Below, in pieces: positions 1 through 6,271 of a DNA stretch of 6,457 nucleotides. The position numbers were made by a program, and so were the translations under genes. Position 1 is the stretch's first letter, and each line of letters opens with the position of its first letter. Origin of the DNA: Sphingopyxis sp. (GTDB lineage: Bacteria > Pseudomonadota > Alphaproteobacteria > Sphingomonadales > Sphingomonadaceae); NCBI GenBank assembly GCA_012035435.1, contig JAAUPH010000139.1, forward strand, positions 1-6,457, written 5' to 3'. The notes beneath the pieces were generated by a model. It was given only the letters and a program-made list of their open reading frames with translations, did not search any database and was not told the DNA's origin.

Positions 1-2
1 TT

Positions 3-481
3 GCTCTAACAAGTTTATTAAGCAGTTGTGGCGGCTATCCTCGCTTGCTCAACTTTCCGTTCGATCCAGGAGGACGAAGTTTAAATAGTCGCAATTTAGA
101 ATTAACCCCCCAAATTGCTGCGCCTTACATCGTTTTTACCTCGGATCGCAATGGTTCTCAGGATATATATTTATTCGACGCTCGCACTCGTCGATTAATC
201 GATTTGCCTGGACTTAATTCTCTTGACGAAATTGCTTCTCATCCGTCGATTTCTGAAGATGGTCGCTATGTTGTTTTGCCGGAAGCCGTCAGGGACGAAC
301 GAATATTTATCTCTATGACAGAGAAACGCAGCAAAAACGTAATTTGACCGACAATTTACCAGCAGAAGTCCGAAATCCTTCGATTAGCGCTGATGGTAGT
401 AAAGTTGTTTATGAAATTGCCAAAAACGGACAATGGGATATCGTCGTTTGCGATCGCGCCGGACAACCTTTAAATCAGTGA
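3..481 (+). CDS. TolB-like propeller-repeat lipoprotein, 5' partial, one frameshift
   Basis: The reading frame is open at the left edge. Its first residues, ALTSLLSSCGG, look like the end of a lipoprotein signal peptide with a lipobox (LSSC), so the mature protein is probably anchored to a membrane. Three PD40/WD40-like beta-propeller blades follow, each with the pattern 'visible strand, S-x-D-G or S-D-R-N-G, then D-I-Y-L-F/Y-D'. Examples are FTSDRNGSQDIYLFD, ISEDGRYVV and ISADGSKVVYE. The frame breaks at the T run 274-277: the upstream frame ends at 347, while from 278 the next frame reads AGSRQGRTNIYLYDRETQQK and on to the TGA at 479-481. One missing base restores a protein of about 159 residues. 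Short cyanobacterial lipoproteins of this kind are common; the exact role is unknown, with protein binding the usual inference for TolB-type propellers. It contains one HIP1 octamer. Confidence 0.75.
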
Positions 482-821
482 ACAGCGATCGTAATTTAAT
501 CAAAAAATATTTATAAAACTTTAGAAAGCAAGTGCGATCGCAGTTTTTGTTTATCTAAATGGAACTACCTATGTCAAATCCTAATTCTAAAATTGAAGCA
601 CAAGAACTAACTTCGCTACCAAAGTCTCAAATGACTGAGAAACAAGGATTTTTTGCTATTATTGCTGCGGGCTTAGGACAAGCAATAGAAGAGGCAACTG
701 CCCAGACAGGAAAAGCCGTCGCAGATACCACCGCTAACTTAGGAGTCGCGATCGCTACAGCCGCTTCTGAGATGGGGAAAGCTGTTGCCCAAACTGCTGC
801 TAGTGCAGGGGAAGCGATCGC
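450..821. repeat. Four HIP1 palindromes (GCGATCGC), cyanobacterial signature
   Basis: The octamer GCGATCGC occurs at 450-457, 534-541, 748-755 and 814-821, plus near-copies at 484 and 945. HIP1 is strongly over-represented in many cyanobacterial genomes. Four copies in under 400 bases is far above chance and supports a cyanobacterial origin for the left part. The GC-rich remainder of the window has a single copy, at 6098-6105. Confidence 0.8.
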
Positions 822-1567
822 TAATGAGAGAGAGCCAGGCTTGAATTCGTGGTCTGAAACAGTTACTAATGTTGGGATGGCTATTGAAACTATCGCGTCT
901 CAAACAGGCAAAATAGTTGCAGACACCTCTGTTAGCGTTGGAAACGCGATCGGAAGTTCGACCGCTCAAGCCGGTCAGGTAGTCGCTCAGTCCGAGGTTT
1001 ATGTAGGTGGAAACTATCGGTACTCCCGAATCCCAAACCAAACTTCAAGAACTTGGAAGCAGCCTAATTGGAGCTAGTGTTGGGGAAGTCGTTGGCGGCT
1101 CGGTTGGCGGCGTTGCTGCGGGATTAGTTATGGGGCCTGCTGGGGTAGTTTTGGGGACTCAGATCGGGAGTGTAATCGGGTTTACCATTGGCTCGCAACT
1201 CGGCGAAGAGGCGATCCGGCAAGCCAACCAACCCCAGGAGAGCAATACCTCTAGCGAACCACTAGGGCAACAACTTCAATCTACACTGCAAAGACGAGGC
1301 GGTGAAATCGTTGGGGAAGCAGTGGGAGGTCTTGCAGGCGGGGTAGCAGGTCGAATTGTTTTAGGCCCTGCTGGTACTGTATTTGGCTCGGTAGTGGGGC
1401 AGGCAATTGGCGGACAGTTAGGCGAAGATGCAGCCCATCAACTCAACCAACGAGAAGCGACAAAATCTCCGTCAGCTTCCGATCCGGCAGTAGGAACTTG
1501 GTTAGGAAATACGACTAGTAAATTTATCGGCGAGACTGGTACTGCCGTCATCGGCGTGTCCTTGGGG
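571..1567 (+). CDS. Ala-rich / glycine-zipper repeat protein, one frameshift, 3' end lost at junction
   Basis: I favour the ATG at 571 over the in-frame ATG at 559, because GGA at 561-563 sits seven bases upstream as a ribosome-binding site. The first 145 or so residues are Ala/Thr/Val-rich imperfect repeats of the type GKAVADTTANLGVAIATAA and GKIVADTSVSVGNAIGSS, which should form amphipathic helices. The frame then shifts: an extra G at 1009-1010 splits the frame ending at 1077 from the one used after 1010. Removing it gives VYVGETIGTPESQ without a break. The second part has two long glycine-zipper repeats (about 1067-1231 and 1307-1450) with GxxxG spacing and the shared cores LGPAG/MGPAG and QLGE. 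A third begins at IGETGTAVIGVSLG and is cut at 1567, where DNA of another origin starts. Glycine zippers usually mark membrane-inserting or membrane-associated proteins. No specific function is recognised. Confidence 0.7.
1067..1231 (+). repeat. Glycine-zipper protein repeat 1
   Basis: This codes for IGASVGEVVGG, then GGVAAGLVMGPAGVVLGTQ, and ends QLGEEAIRQANQ. It is clearly homologous to the unit at 1307-1450: both share GE-x-VGG, GGVA, (M/L)GPAG, SVxGxxIG and QLGE. The DNA copies have diverged, so this is an old protein duplication, not a recent tandem repeat. Confidence 0.7.
1307..1450 (+). repeat. Glycine-zipper protein repeat 2
   Basis: This codes for IVGEAVGGLAGGVAGRIVLG, then PAGTVFGSVVGQAIGGQLGE and DAAHQLNQ. 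It is the second copy of the repeat at 1067-1231, shorter by a few residues. A third copy starts near 1526 and is interrupted by the junction at 1567. Confidence 0.7.
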
Positions 1568-1645
1568 GATCCTCTCAGAAGCCGAAGTCTTTCCCGGGCG
1601 GAGGCGGAGCCGGGATCTTCACCTTCTCACGGGTCGGGGTTGGCG
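1563..1645. other. Chimeric junction: cyanobacterial DNA to GC-rich alphaproteobacterial DNA
   Basis: The glycine-zipper protein loses its repeat pattern right after SLG (base 1567), and a GGATCC palindrome lies at 1567-1572. The solute-binding protein on the other strand loses its family pattern near 1640. The roughly 70 bases between belong clearly to neither gene. Read on the reverse strand they give a short tail, EKVKIPAPPPPGKDFGF followed by a stop at 1576-1574, which could be the C-terminus of a third gene. The 11-mer GGCGGAGGCGG occurs at 1597-1607 and again at 1645-1655, a microhomology that could have aided mis-joining. HIP1 copies stop and GC content rises at this point. Confidence 0.65.
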
Positions 1646-2164
1646 GCGGAGGCGGGATCGACAATCACCGCGTCGCCCCAACCTAGATTGTAAAGAAGGC
1701 CGCCCACGGCGCGTGACAGGGTGATCTGCACTGTTGCGGGGTCAACCACCGTGACGGCGGTGATGCCGTCAAACAGTGCCTTTTGCGCATTGGTGGAATC
1801 GGCGGCCATGGCGCGGTCGATGGAGAATTTCACATCGTCGGCGGTGAAATCGGCGCCGTCATGGAATTTGACGCCGGCGCGCAGCTTGAAGGTGTAGGTC
1901 AGGCCGTCTTCGGAGATTTCCCAGCTTTCGGCGAGGCCCGGCACCACTTCGCCGCGCGCATTGATGCGGGTCAGCCCTTCGAACAGATTGGCATAGGTCA
2001 CTTCGTCGATGGCGGCCGCAGCGCCGGCGGTGGGATCAAGATGTGGCGGCTCCAGCGCGATGCCGAGCGACAAATCGGTGCGCGGGGCGGCAAGCGCGCT
2101 GAGCGAACTTGCGCACAAGGCCGCGACAACCAAAGCGAGGGAAAAAGGTGATGTGGTTTTTCAT
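1627..2164 (-). CDS. Family 5 ABC transporter solute-binding protein, N-terminal part only
   Basis: This is the periplasmic binding protein of a peptide/nickel-type ABC importer (SBP_bac_5 family), which captures small peptides or related solutes and delivers them to the membrane permeases. Visible family signatures are PPHLDPT near the mature N-terminus, FEGLTRINARGEVVPGLAES, then WEISEDGLTYTFKLRAGVKF, HDGADFTADDVKFSIDRA and GDAVIVDPASAA. The best start is the ATG at 2164, with CTCCC (GGGAG on the minus strand) at 2172-2176. One extra A in the run 2157-2161 must be removed to join it to the frame below 2134. The N-terminus then reads MKTTSPFSLA followed by LVVAALCASSLSALAA, a typical signal peptide with cleavage after ALAA. 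Family members have about 500 residues; only about 178 are here, because the frame stops near the junction at about 1640. The stop at 1627 is probably not native. Confidence 0.8.
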
Positions 2165-2171
2165 TGGCGCG

Positions 2172-2176
2172 CTCCC
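2172..2176 (-). promoter_or_regulatory. Ribosome-binding site that fixes the solute-binding protein start
   Basis: The minus strand reads GGGAG, then seven bases, then ATG at 2164-2162. This strong Shine-Dalgarno match argues that translation starts at 2164, although the frame as given needs a one-base correction in the A run directly after the start codon. The alternative TTG start at 2133 would remove the positively charged start of the signal peptide. Confidence 0.6.
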
Positions 2177-2277
2177 GGTGATGCAAGGCCAGACTTAAGC
2201 AGGAAAGACATTGATTGTCAGCCGCTTTTCAGCGAGCTTTCACGGGCAGCCAACAAAGCGCGTATGGAGTTGTTGAT

Positions 2278-2652
2278 ATGGTGCTGACAACGCCGGAAGT
2301 CGTGGCCCTGCTGGGTGCAGGCATTTGCGGGTGCCTTGCGACAGCGTTCACATTGCAGGCCATATCGGGCCGGTCCGCTTGGGTGGTGGCGGGCAATTGG
2401 CGCAAGCATGTCTGGTCGATCATTTTTGCCAGCCCACTGATATTGCTGGATAATATTCCGGTTCCAGGTGTTGGTGGCATCATGCTGTCATTGCTCTGGC
2501 TCGGGCTGGCGCCGACACTGGCGTCAAAATTGTATTTCGGGCCCAAGGACGCGCCATGGCAAAGGCTGTTCACGCTGCATTTCGCTTACGCCTTTGCGGC
2601 GCTGGCGGTGTTTCTGATCATCCAGAATGGCATGCTTCAGCTTTTGGCATGA
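2278..2652 (+). CDS. Small four-helix membrane protein, unrecognised
   Basis: I do not recognise this gene. The ATG at 2278 has GGAG at 2265-2268, nine bases upstream, so I prefer it to the in-frame TTG at 2215. The product has 124 residues with four likely membrane segments: about 7-29 (VVALLGAGICGCLATAFTL), 44-58 (VWSIIFASPLILLDN), 65-85 (VGGIMLSLLWLGLAPTLAS) and 99-118 (TLHFAYAFAALAVFLIIQ). Short charged loops (GNWRKH, FGPKDAPWQR) separate them. No lipobox, metal site or catalytic motif is visible. It diverges from the solute-binding protein across about 113 bases and converges on the M20 hydrolase gene, with the two stop ends overlapping by 16 bases. Codon use and GC match the neighbouring alphaproteobacterial genes. 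Confidence 0.7.
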   Translation: MVLTTPEVVALLGAGICGCLATAFTLQAISGRSAWVVAGNWRKHVWSIIFASPLILLDNIPVPGVGGIMLSLLWLGLAPTLASKLYFGPKDAPWQRLFTLHFAYAFAALAVFLIIQNGMLQLLA

Positions 2653-2656
2653 AGCA
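2633..2656. terminator. Hairpin across the two overlapping stop codons (weak)
   Basis: TGCTTCA at 2633-2639 pairs with TGAAGCA at 2650-2656 around a ten-base loop. The left arm contains the stop of the M20 gene (minus strand) and the right arm the stop of the membrane-protein gene. The seven-pair stem has no good T tract on either side, so termination in either direction is only a guess; it may be chance. Confidence 0.2.
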
Positions 2657-3874
2657 GCGACAATAGCGCCATGCCCATCACTTTGGCCGCGGCGACCATG
2701 TCATCAATCCCGACCCATTCATCGGGGCGGTGCGCCAGATCCAGAATGCCGGGGCCATAGGCGATGCAATTGTGCATGTGCCCGATGCGGGCAATGTGTT
2801 TCTGGTCATAAGTGCCCGGCGAGATCACATATTCAGCCGACCGGCCAAGGATGCGGCGGATGCCCTCGGCAATAGCGCGCGCCACGGGCGCATCCTGCTC
2901 GGTCATCAGAGGTTGCACCTCCATGATGTCGCGGATGGCGTATTCAAACTTTGGCCGCTCCCATGTCAGGCGGTCCAGAATGTCGGTCACCTCGCGCTTG
3001 ACGGCCTCGATCGGCTCTTCAATCAGGAAGCGTCGGTCGATCACCATGTGGCAGGAATCCGGCACATTGGGCGAGGGCAGGCCATCAAAATCATCGCTCT
3101 GGCCGCCATGGATGGCATTGATATTGAGCGTGGATTGGCGCGCGCCTTCGGGCACCACCGGCATGGCGGTGCGCTTGAGCGCAAGGGCCGGGAACAGGTC
3201 GCGCTCAAACGCTTGCAGCACCGCGCCCATGTGGCGCACGGCGCAATCTCCCAGAAAAGGCATGGAGCCATGAGCGATTTCGCCCTTGGTTTCAATTTCC
3301 GCCCACCACACACCCCGATGGCCAAGGCAGATGCGTTCCTTGTTCAGCGGTTCAGGGATGATCACATGGTCGACGCGGGGTTTTGAAAAATAGCCCTGCC
3401 GGGCGAGGTACGCGACGCCGCCAAAGCCACCGGATTCCTCATCCACCGTTCCAGAGATTTCGATGGCGCCGGCAAACACCGGATGCTCAATCAGAAACGC
3501 CTCAACCGCAATGATGCTGGCGGCAAGGCCGCCCTTCATGTCGCATGCACCACGGCCATAGACGCGGCCATCGCGGATGATTCCGGCAAACGGGTCGAGC
3601 GTCCAGTCATTGCCGGCTCCACCACATCAATGTGGGAATTGAAGTGCACGGTTTGGCCCGGCTGGCCGCCCTCACGCCTGCCGATGACATTGATACGCGG
3701 GTAAGCATCGCTGTCGCCCGGCGTGCCGTGGGCGCGAATGAACTCGATGGCAAAGCCCAGCGCCTTGAGCCGTTCGCCGACAAAGGCCGCGCACGGCCCA
3801 TAGGCATCGCCGGGCGGGTTGACCGTCGGAAAGCGGATCAGCGCCGCCGTCAATTCGGCGACATCATCTCTCAT
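2637..3874 (-). CDS. M20 family deacetylase/desuccinylase (ArgE/DapE type), one frameshift
   Basis: This is a two-metal amidohydrolase of the M20/ArgE/DapE group, which removes an acyl group from an acylated amino acid or related amide in the cytoplasm. The key sites are present: HFNSHIDVV (metal His81, Asp83), GRGACDMKGG (bridging Asp112), TVDEESGG (general base Glu146, metal Glu147) and HRPDEWV near the end (metal His382). A dimerisation domain lies between, from about GEIAHGSMPF onward. The frame is broken at about 3613: restoring one C (G on the minus strand) joins EPG to NDWTLDPFAG and gives 412 residues, close to family length. The ATG at 3874 has no good ribosome-binding site. The frame continues upstream as QTPASERLIRRIDE to a TGA at 3919-3917, preceded by MSEL starting at 3931, so the true start may be 3931. 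The substrate cannot be read from sequence. Confidence 0.85.
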
Positions 3875-4017
3875 CTCATCGATGCGCCTGATCAGGCGTT
3901 CGCTTGCAGGAGTTTGTCATAGCTCGCTCATTTGGTGCGCTGACCAGATGGATCGCGCAGTCGTGATCAGACCATGGACGCAAGGCGGGTTGCAAGCGGG
4001 CAAATATTGACCAAGGG

Positions 4018-4047
4018 TTGATGTGTTGCTGAAAACGCTGCCATAAT
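4018..4047 (+). promoter_or_regulatory. Candidate sigma-70-type promoter for the L,D-transpeptidase gene
   Basis: TTGATG (4018-4023) and CATAAT (4042-4047) are separated by 18 bases and lie about 77 bases before the ATG at 4125. This is the best -35/-10 pair in the 190 or so bases between the divergent M20 and L,D-transpeptidase genes. TTGACC at 4007-4012 is an alternative -35 with a poorer partner. I see no other recognisable site in this gap. Confidence 0.3.
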
Positions 4048-4124
4048 CATTGTGCTGATCTTAGTGTTGATGTGGGAGACTGGTTGTCGGGCGCAACTTG
4101 ATCGCCGGCATTTTGGGGGACACG

Positions 4125-4553
4125 ATGCTCCGTGTTTTGAAAATCTGGGTGCTGGCCGGCCTGATGGCGCTCAGTGCCAATGTGGCATCGGCTGCGCAGT
4201 TGACCGTGCGGGTCGACATTTCCAAACAGGAAATGGTGGTGTCGCATCAGGGCGACGTTCTGCATGTCTGGAAGGTTTCAACCGGTCGCAGCGGCTATCG
4301 CACACCCAGCGGCAGTTGGCGGCCAGGGCGCATGCACAAGACTTATTTCTCCCGCAAATATGACAATGCGCCCATGCCCTATGCCATTTTCTTCACCGGC
4401 GGTTATGCCGTGCATGGCACCAATCACGTCAAGGCGCTGGGGCGGCCGGCCTCGCATGGCTGTGTGCGGCTGCAGACACGCAATGCGGCCACCTTGTTCT
4501 CGCTGGTTCGGCAAGTCGGGCGGGGCAAGACCCGCATTATTGTGCAGCAGTAG
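4125..4553 (+). CDS. Small secreted L,D-transpeptidase (YkuD domain)
   Basis: This is a periplasmic cysteine transpeptidase that acts on peptidoglycan stem peptides, either forming 3-3 cross-links or attaching proteins; the YkuD fold is the basis for the call. The ATG at 4125 has GGGGGA at 4115-4120 and starts a signal peptide (MLRVLKIWVLAGLMALSANVASA, split: basic start, hydrophobic core, cleavage after ASA at residue 23). The catalytic signature is complete: His97 in YAVHGTN, then ALGRPASHGCVRL with His111 and nucleophile Cys113. The fold starts with LTVRVDISKQEMVV and the typical VSTGRSGYRTPSG segment. At 142 residues it is a minimal enzyme, with no LysM, SPOR or peptidoglycan-binding domain. 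Its last 17 bases overlap the end of the acyltransferase gene on the other strand. A longer start at TTG 4098 is possible but lacks support. Confidence 0.88.
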   Translation: MLRVLKIWVLAGLMALSANVASAAQLTVRVDISKQEMVVSHQGDVLHVWKVSTGRSGYRTPSGSWRPGRMHKTYFSRKYDNAPMPYAIFFTGGYAVHGTNHVKALGRPASHGCVRLQTRNAATLFSLVRQVGRGKTRIIVQQ

Positions 4554-5509
4554 GCGCGGATGGTTTTCTGGCGCGGCGGCTCGGCATTTCCGGCATCAGC
4601 CAGCGCTTGTGAAACCACATCCATTGGCCAGGGTGGGCGCGCACCCAGCCTTCAACCTTGTCGTTGATGGCTTGGGTCAGAGCCAGCGTATCAATCCGGC
4701 CTTTGGCATCATGCGGAACCGGCATGCGGTTTTCGAGTGTCAGCCGGTAGCGGCCACCGGGCAGGCGAATGCAATAGGCGGGATAGATGTCGCATTCAAA
4801 CTGGCGGGCGAGCTTGGCCAGCAGCGGATTGGTCATACAGGGCGCGTCAAAGAAGGTGGTTTCAAGCCCGGTGGCAATCCGCTGATCGACCAGCACGCCG
4901 ATTGAGCCATTCTGCTCCAGCACCCGCGCCAGATTGATCGCCGCCCCGGCCTTGGATGGCACAAGATGGCCCCATGCGGGTTGAACGCGCCGACAATACG
5001 CGGTTGGCGACATAGGGGTTTGACGGCGGCTTGAACATGGCCGTCACTTCCAGCCCGAATGTTGCGGCGGCGATGGGCAGCAGTTCAAAATTGCCCAGAT
5101 GGGCAGTAAAGAAGATGTGCGGCTTTTTCTCGTCGCGCAGGCGGTCAAAGATCTCCGCGCCGACGACTTCAATCCTTCCCACATCGGGCTTTGCAGGGTC
5201 GTAGTCGAAGATATCGTCCAGAAACACATATTCACCGGCAAGGCGGGCCATGTTGTCCCACATTTCAAGCGCGATGGCTTGCCGTTGGGTTTCGCTCAAT
5301 TCGGGCATGGCCAGCGCCAGGTTGCGCAAGGCCACCTTGTGGCGGCCAAGAAGAGGGCCAATGCGCCGCGCAAGCGCCGCCAGCACATTCATGGCGCGGT
5401 GCACGGGCAGCAGCCTGATCAGCGCCAGCGCGCCGAAAACCAGTTGGGCCTGCATCCAGAAGACGGCCTTGCGACCGGATGCAAGGGTGCGCAATGTGCC
5501 TGGGCGCAT
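4537..5509 (-). CDS. lpxXL: LpxL/HtrB-family lipid A acyltransferase, probably LpxXL, one frameshift
   Basis: This inner-membrane enzyme transfers an acyl chain from acyl carrier protein to a lipid A precursor. Family marks are a hydrophobic N-terminal segment (AQLVFGALALIRLL), RHKVALRNLALAMPELS, the catalytic HX4E motif in TAHLGNFELLP (His137, Glu142), RMGHLVPS, GVLVDQRI and the C-terminal MWFHKRW. An extra base at 4968-4969 breaks the frame inside RMGHLV. Removing it joins the two halves into 323 residues, close to family length. The start at 5509 lies six bases after the stop of the alcohol dehydrogenase gene, with AGG from that stop region as a weak ribosome-binding site, so the two are probably cotranscribed. 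In rhizobia the gene after adh2XL is lpxXL, which adds the very-long-chain 27-hydroxyoctacosanoate-type acid; the symbol rests on that context. A general LpxL lauroyltransferase is the alternative. Confidence 0.8.
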
Positions 5510-5515
5510 GATGGC

Positions 5516-5845
5516 CTAGCCTGAAACGCGCAGGATGATTTTGCCGAACACATTGCGGGTTTCCATGGCCGACAATGCGTCGCCGATGGTATCCATGGTC
5601 ACTTCACGGTCAATGACCGGCGCGACAATGCCCTGGGCCATTTTTTCCATGGTGTCGGCCATGTTGCGCATGCTGCAACCGAACGAGCCGATCAGCCGCA
5701 ATTGCTGCTGGAACAATTGCATCAGGTTGATATCAGCCGACACACCCGAGGTGGACCCGCAAGTGACCAGCCTTCCGCCGCGCTTGAGGCACAGCATCGA
5801 GCCGGGAAATGTGTCCTTGCCGACATGCTCGAAGACCACGTCGAC
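5516..5845 (-). CDS. Zinc-type alcohol dehydrogenase, C-terminal part (adh2XL-like)
   Basis: The last 109 residues of a medium-chain dehydrogenase are clear: VDVVFEHVGKDTFPGSM, LKRGGRLVTCGSTSG (end of the Rossmann fold), NLMQLFQQQLRLIGSFGC and the closing NVFGKIILRVSG. The family normally has about 340 residues, so about two thirds is missing. Family likeness begins exactly at GTCGAC (5840-5845). Upstream the same frame stays open but reads unrelated sequence (IGDDTRPQRPVQH). The gene is six bases upstream of the acyltransferase on the same strand. In rhizobia a dehydrogenase of this type (adh2XL) sits between the fabF-like genes and lpxXL in the cluster that makes very-long-chain fatty acid for lipid A, so a role in that chain synthesis is the likely inference. 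The GTCGAC site may be ordinary coding sequence for Val-Asp. Confidence 0.75.
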   Translation of the reverse strand, partial: VDVVFEHVGKDTFPGSMLCLKRGGRLVTCGSTSGVSADINLMQLFQQQLRLIGSFGCSMRNMADTMEKMAQGIVAPVIDREVTMDTIGDALSAMETRNVFGKIILRVSG

Positions 5846-6113
5846 GTGCTGCACCGGCCGTTGAGGTCTGGTGTCGTCGCCGATTGGTACGGCGTCCATC
5901 CCGGCGACTTCCCGGATGCGATCGATCTCGTGGTTGCAATGGTCCGCCGACGGGCACCCTCGGCGGTCGAATCGGCATGGTGAAGGCACTGAACCTCGGC
6001 TGCACGCTGAGGCGCTCGTCGTGCTGGATGAGATTGGGCGCGATCGAGCCGGGGACGAACTCGGAGTAATCATCAATCGTGGCGAGAAACAGATTCAGCG
6101 ATCGCTCCATCAG
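5846..6113 (-). other. Unidentified stretch between gene fragments, open on the minus strand
   Basis: Two readings look protein-like but are not recognised. From about 6113 to 5970 one minus frame reads ERSLNLFLATIDDYSEFVPG then SIAPNLIQHDERLSVQPRFS and AFTMPIR. From about 5945 to 5850 the frame shared with the dehydrogenase reads NHEIDRIREVAGMDAVPIGD then DTRPQRPVQ. They are in different frames, so a further frameshift or junction lies near 5960. The first runs in frame out of the GH127-like piece, but I cannot align it to the rest of that family. No RNA gene, repeat or promoter is visible. It may hold one or two more fragments, or a badly read part of the flanking genes. Confidence 0.35.
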
Positions 6114-6271
6114 CACGCGAACGGCGAACTCCTTGGCATCTTTTGGATTCACCGTGATCTGCCACCTTTGCCGTCCCAGGGGTAATTCGTCTTTTGCACC
6201 ATCTCGACGTCCGTCCCGACCACGTCTTCCACCTGGATCGTGCCGCCCTTGGCCTGATATTCGAGCATGGC
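6114..6271 (-). pseudogene. Fragment of a GH127 (DUF1680) beta-L-arabinofuranosidase-like protein
   Basis: The recognisable core is VGTDVEMVQKTNYPWDGK followed, after a one-base shift near 6162-6166, by QITVNPKDAKEFAVRV. The motif Q-x-TNYPWDGK with an ITVNP strand and F-A-x-R-V resembles the beta-domain of GH127 proteins, which remove arabinofuranose from plant or algal glycans. Only some 50 residues of a protein normally above 600 are present, with no catalytic part. It is fused without any boundary to a glutamate-cysteine ligase piece upstream and unidentified sequence downstream. The call rests on memory of the family motif. The exact left boundary, between DMV and this core, is uncertain by about 50 bases. 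Confidence 0.5.

Noticed and set aside
533..550. TGCGATCGCA palindrome followed by TTTTTG as a terminator of the TolB-like gene.
   Set aside because: The palindrome is a HIP1 site with no room for a loop, and its flanks barely pair, so a real terminator is not supported.
739..1041. Minus-strand open frame opposite the Ala-rich protein.
   Set aside because: The plus strand shows clear repeats and a ribosome-binding site; the reverse product has no features.
1567..1572. GGATCC at the first junction, GTCGAC at 5840-5845 and GATCGATC at 5920-5927 as marks of ligation during library making.
   Set aside because: They are suggestive, but all are short, and the latter two are plausible coding sequence (Val-Asp; Glu-Ile-Asp-Arg). 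GATC-containing words are common in GC-rich and HIP1-rich DNA, so they do not prove a ligation.
1783..2151. Open frame on the plus strand opposite the solute-binding protein, with a Gly-rich product.
   Set aside because: It is the antisense shadow of a gene with strong family motifs on the minus strand; high GC keeps opposite frames open.
2730..3386. Long plus-strand open frame of 218 codons opposite the M20 gene.
   Set aside because: The minus strand carries all M20 metal-site motifs; the plus product is rich in His/Arg/Ala with no recognisable domain.
5099..5524. Plus-strand open frame opposite the acyltransferase.
   Set aside because: It is a shadow of the HX4E-containing acyltransferase, with no ribosome-binding site or motif.
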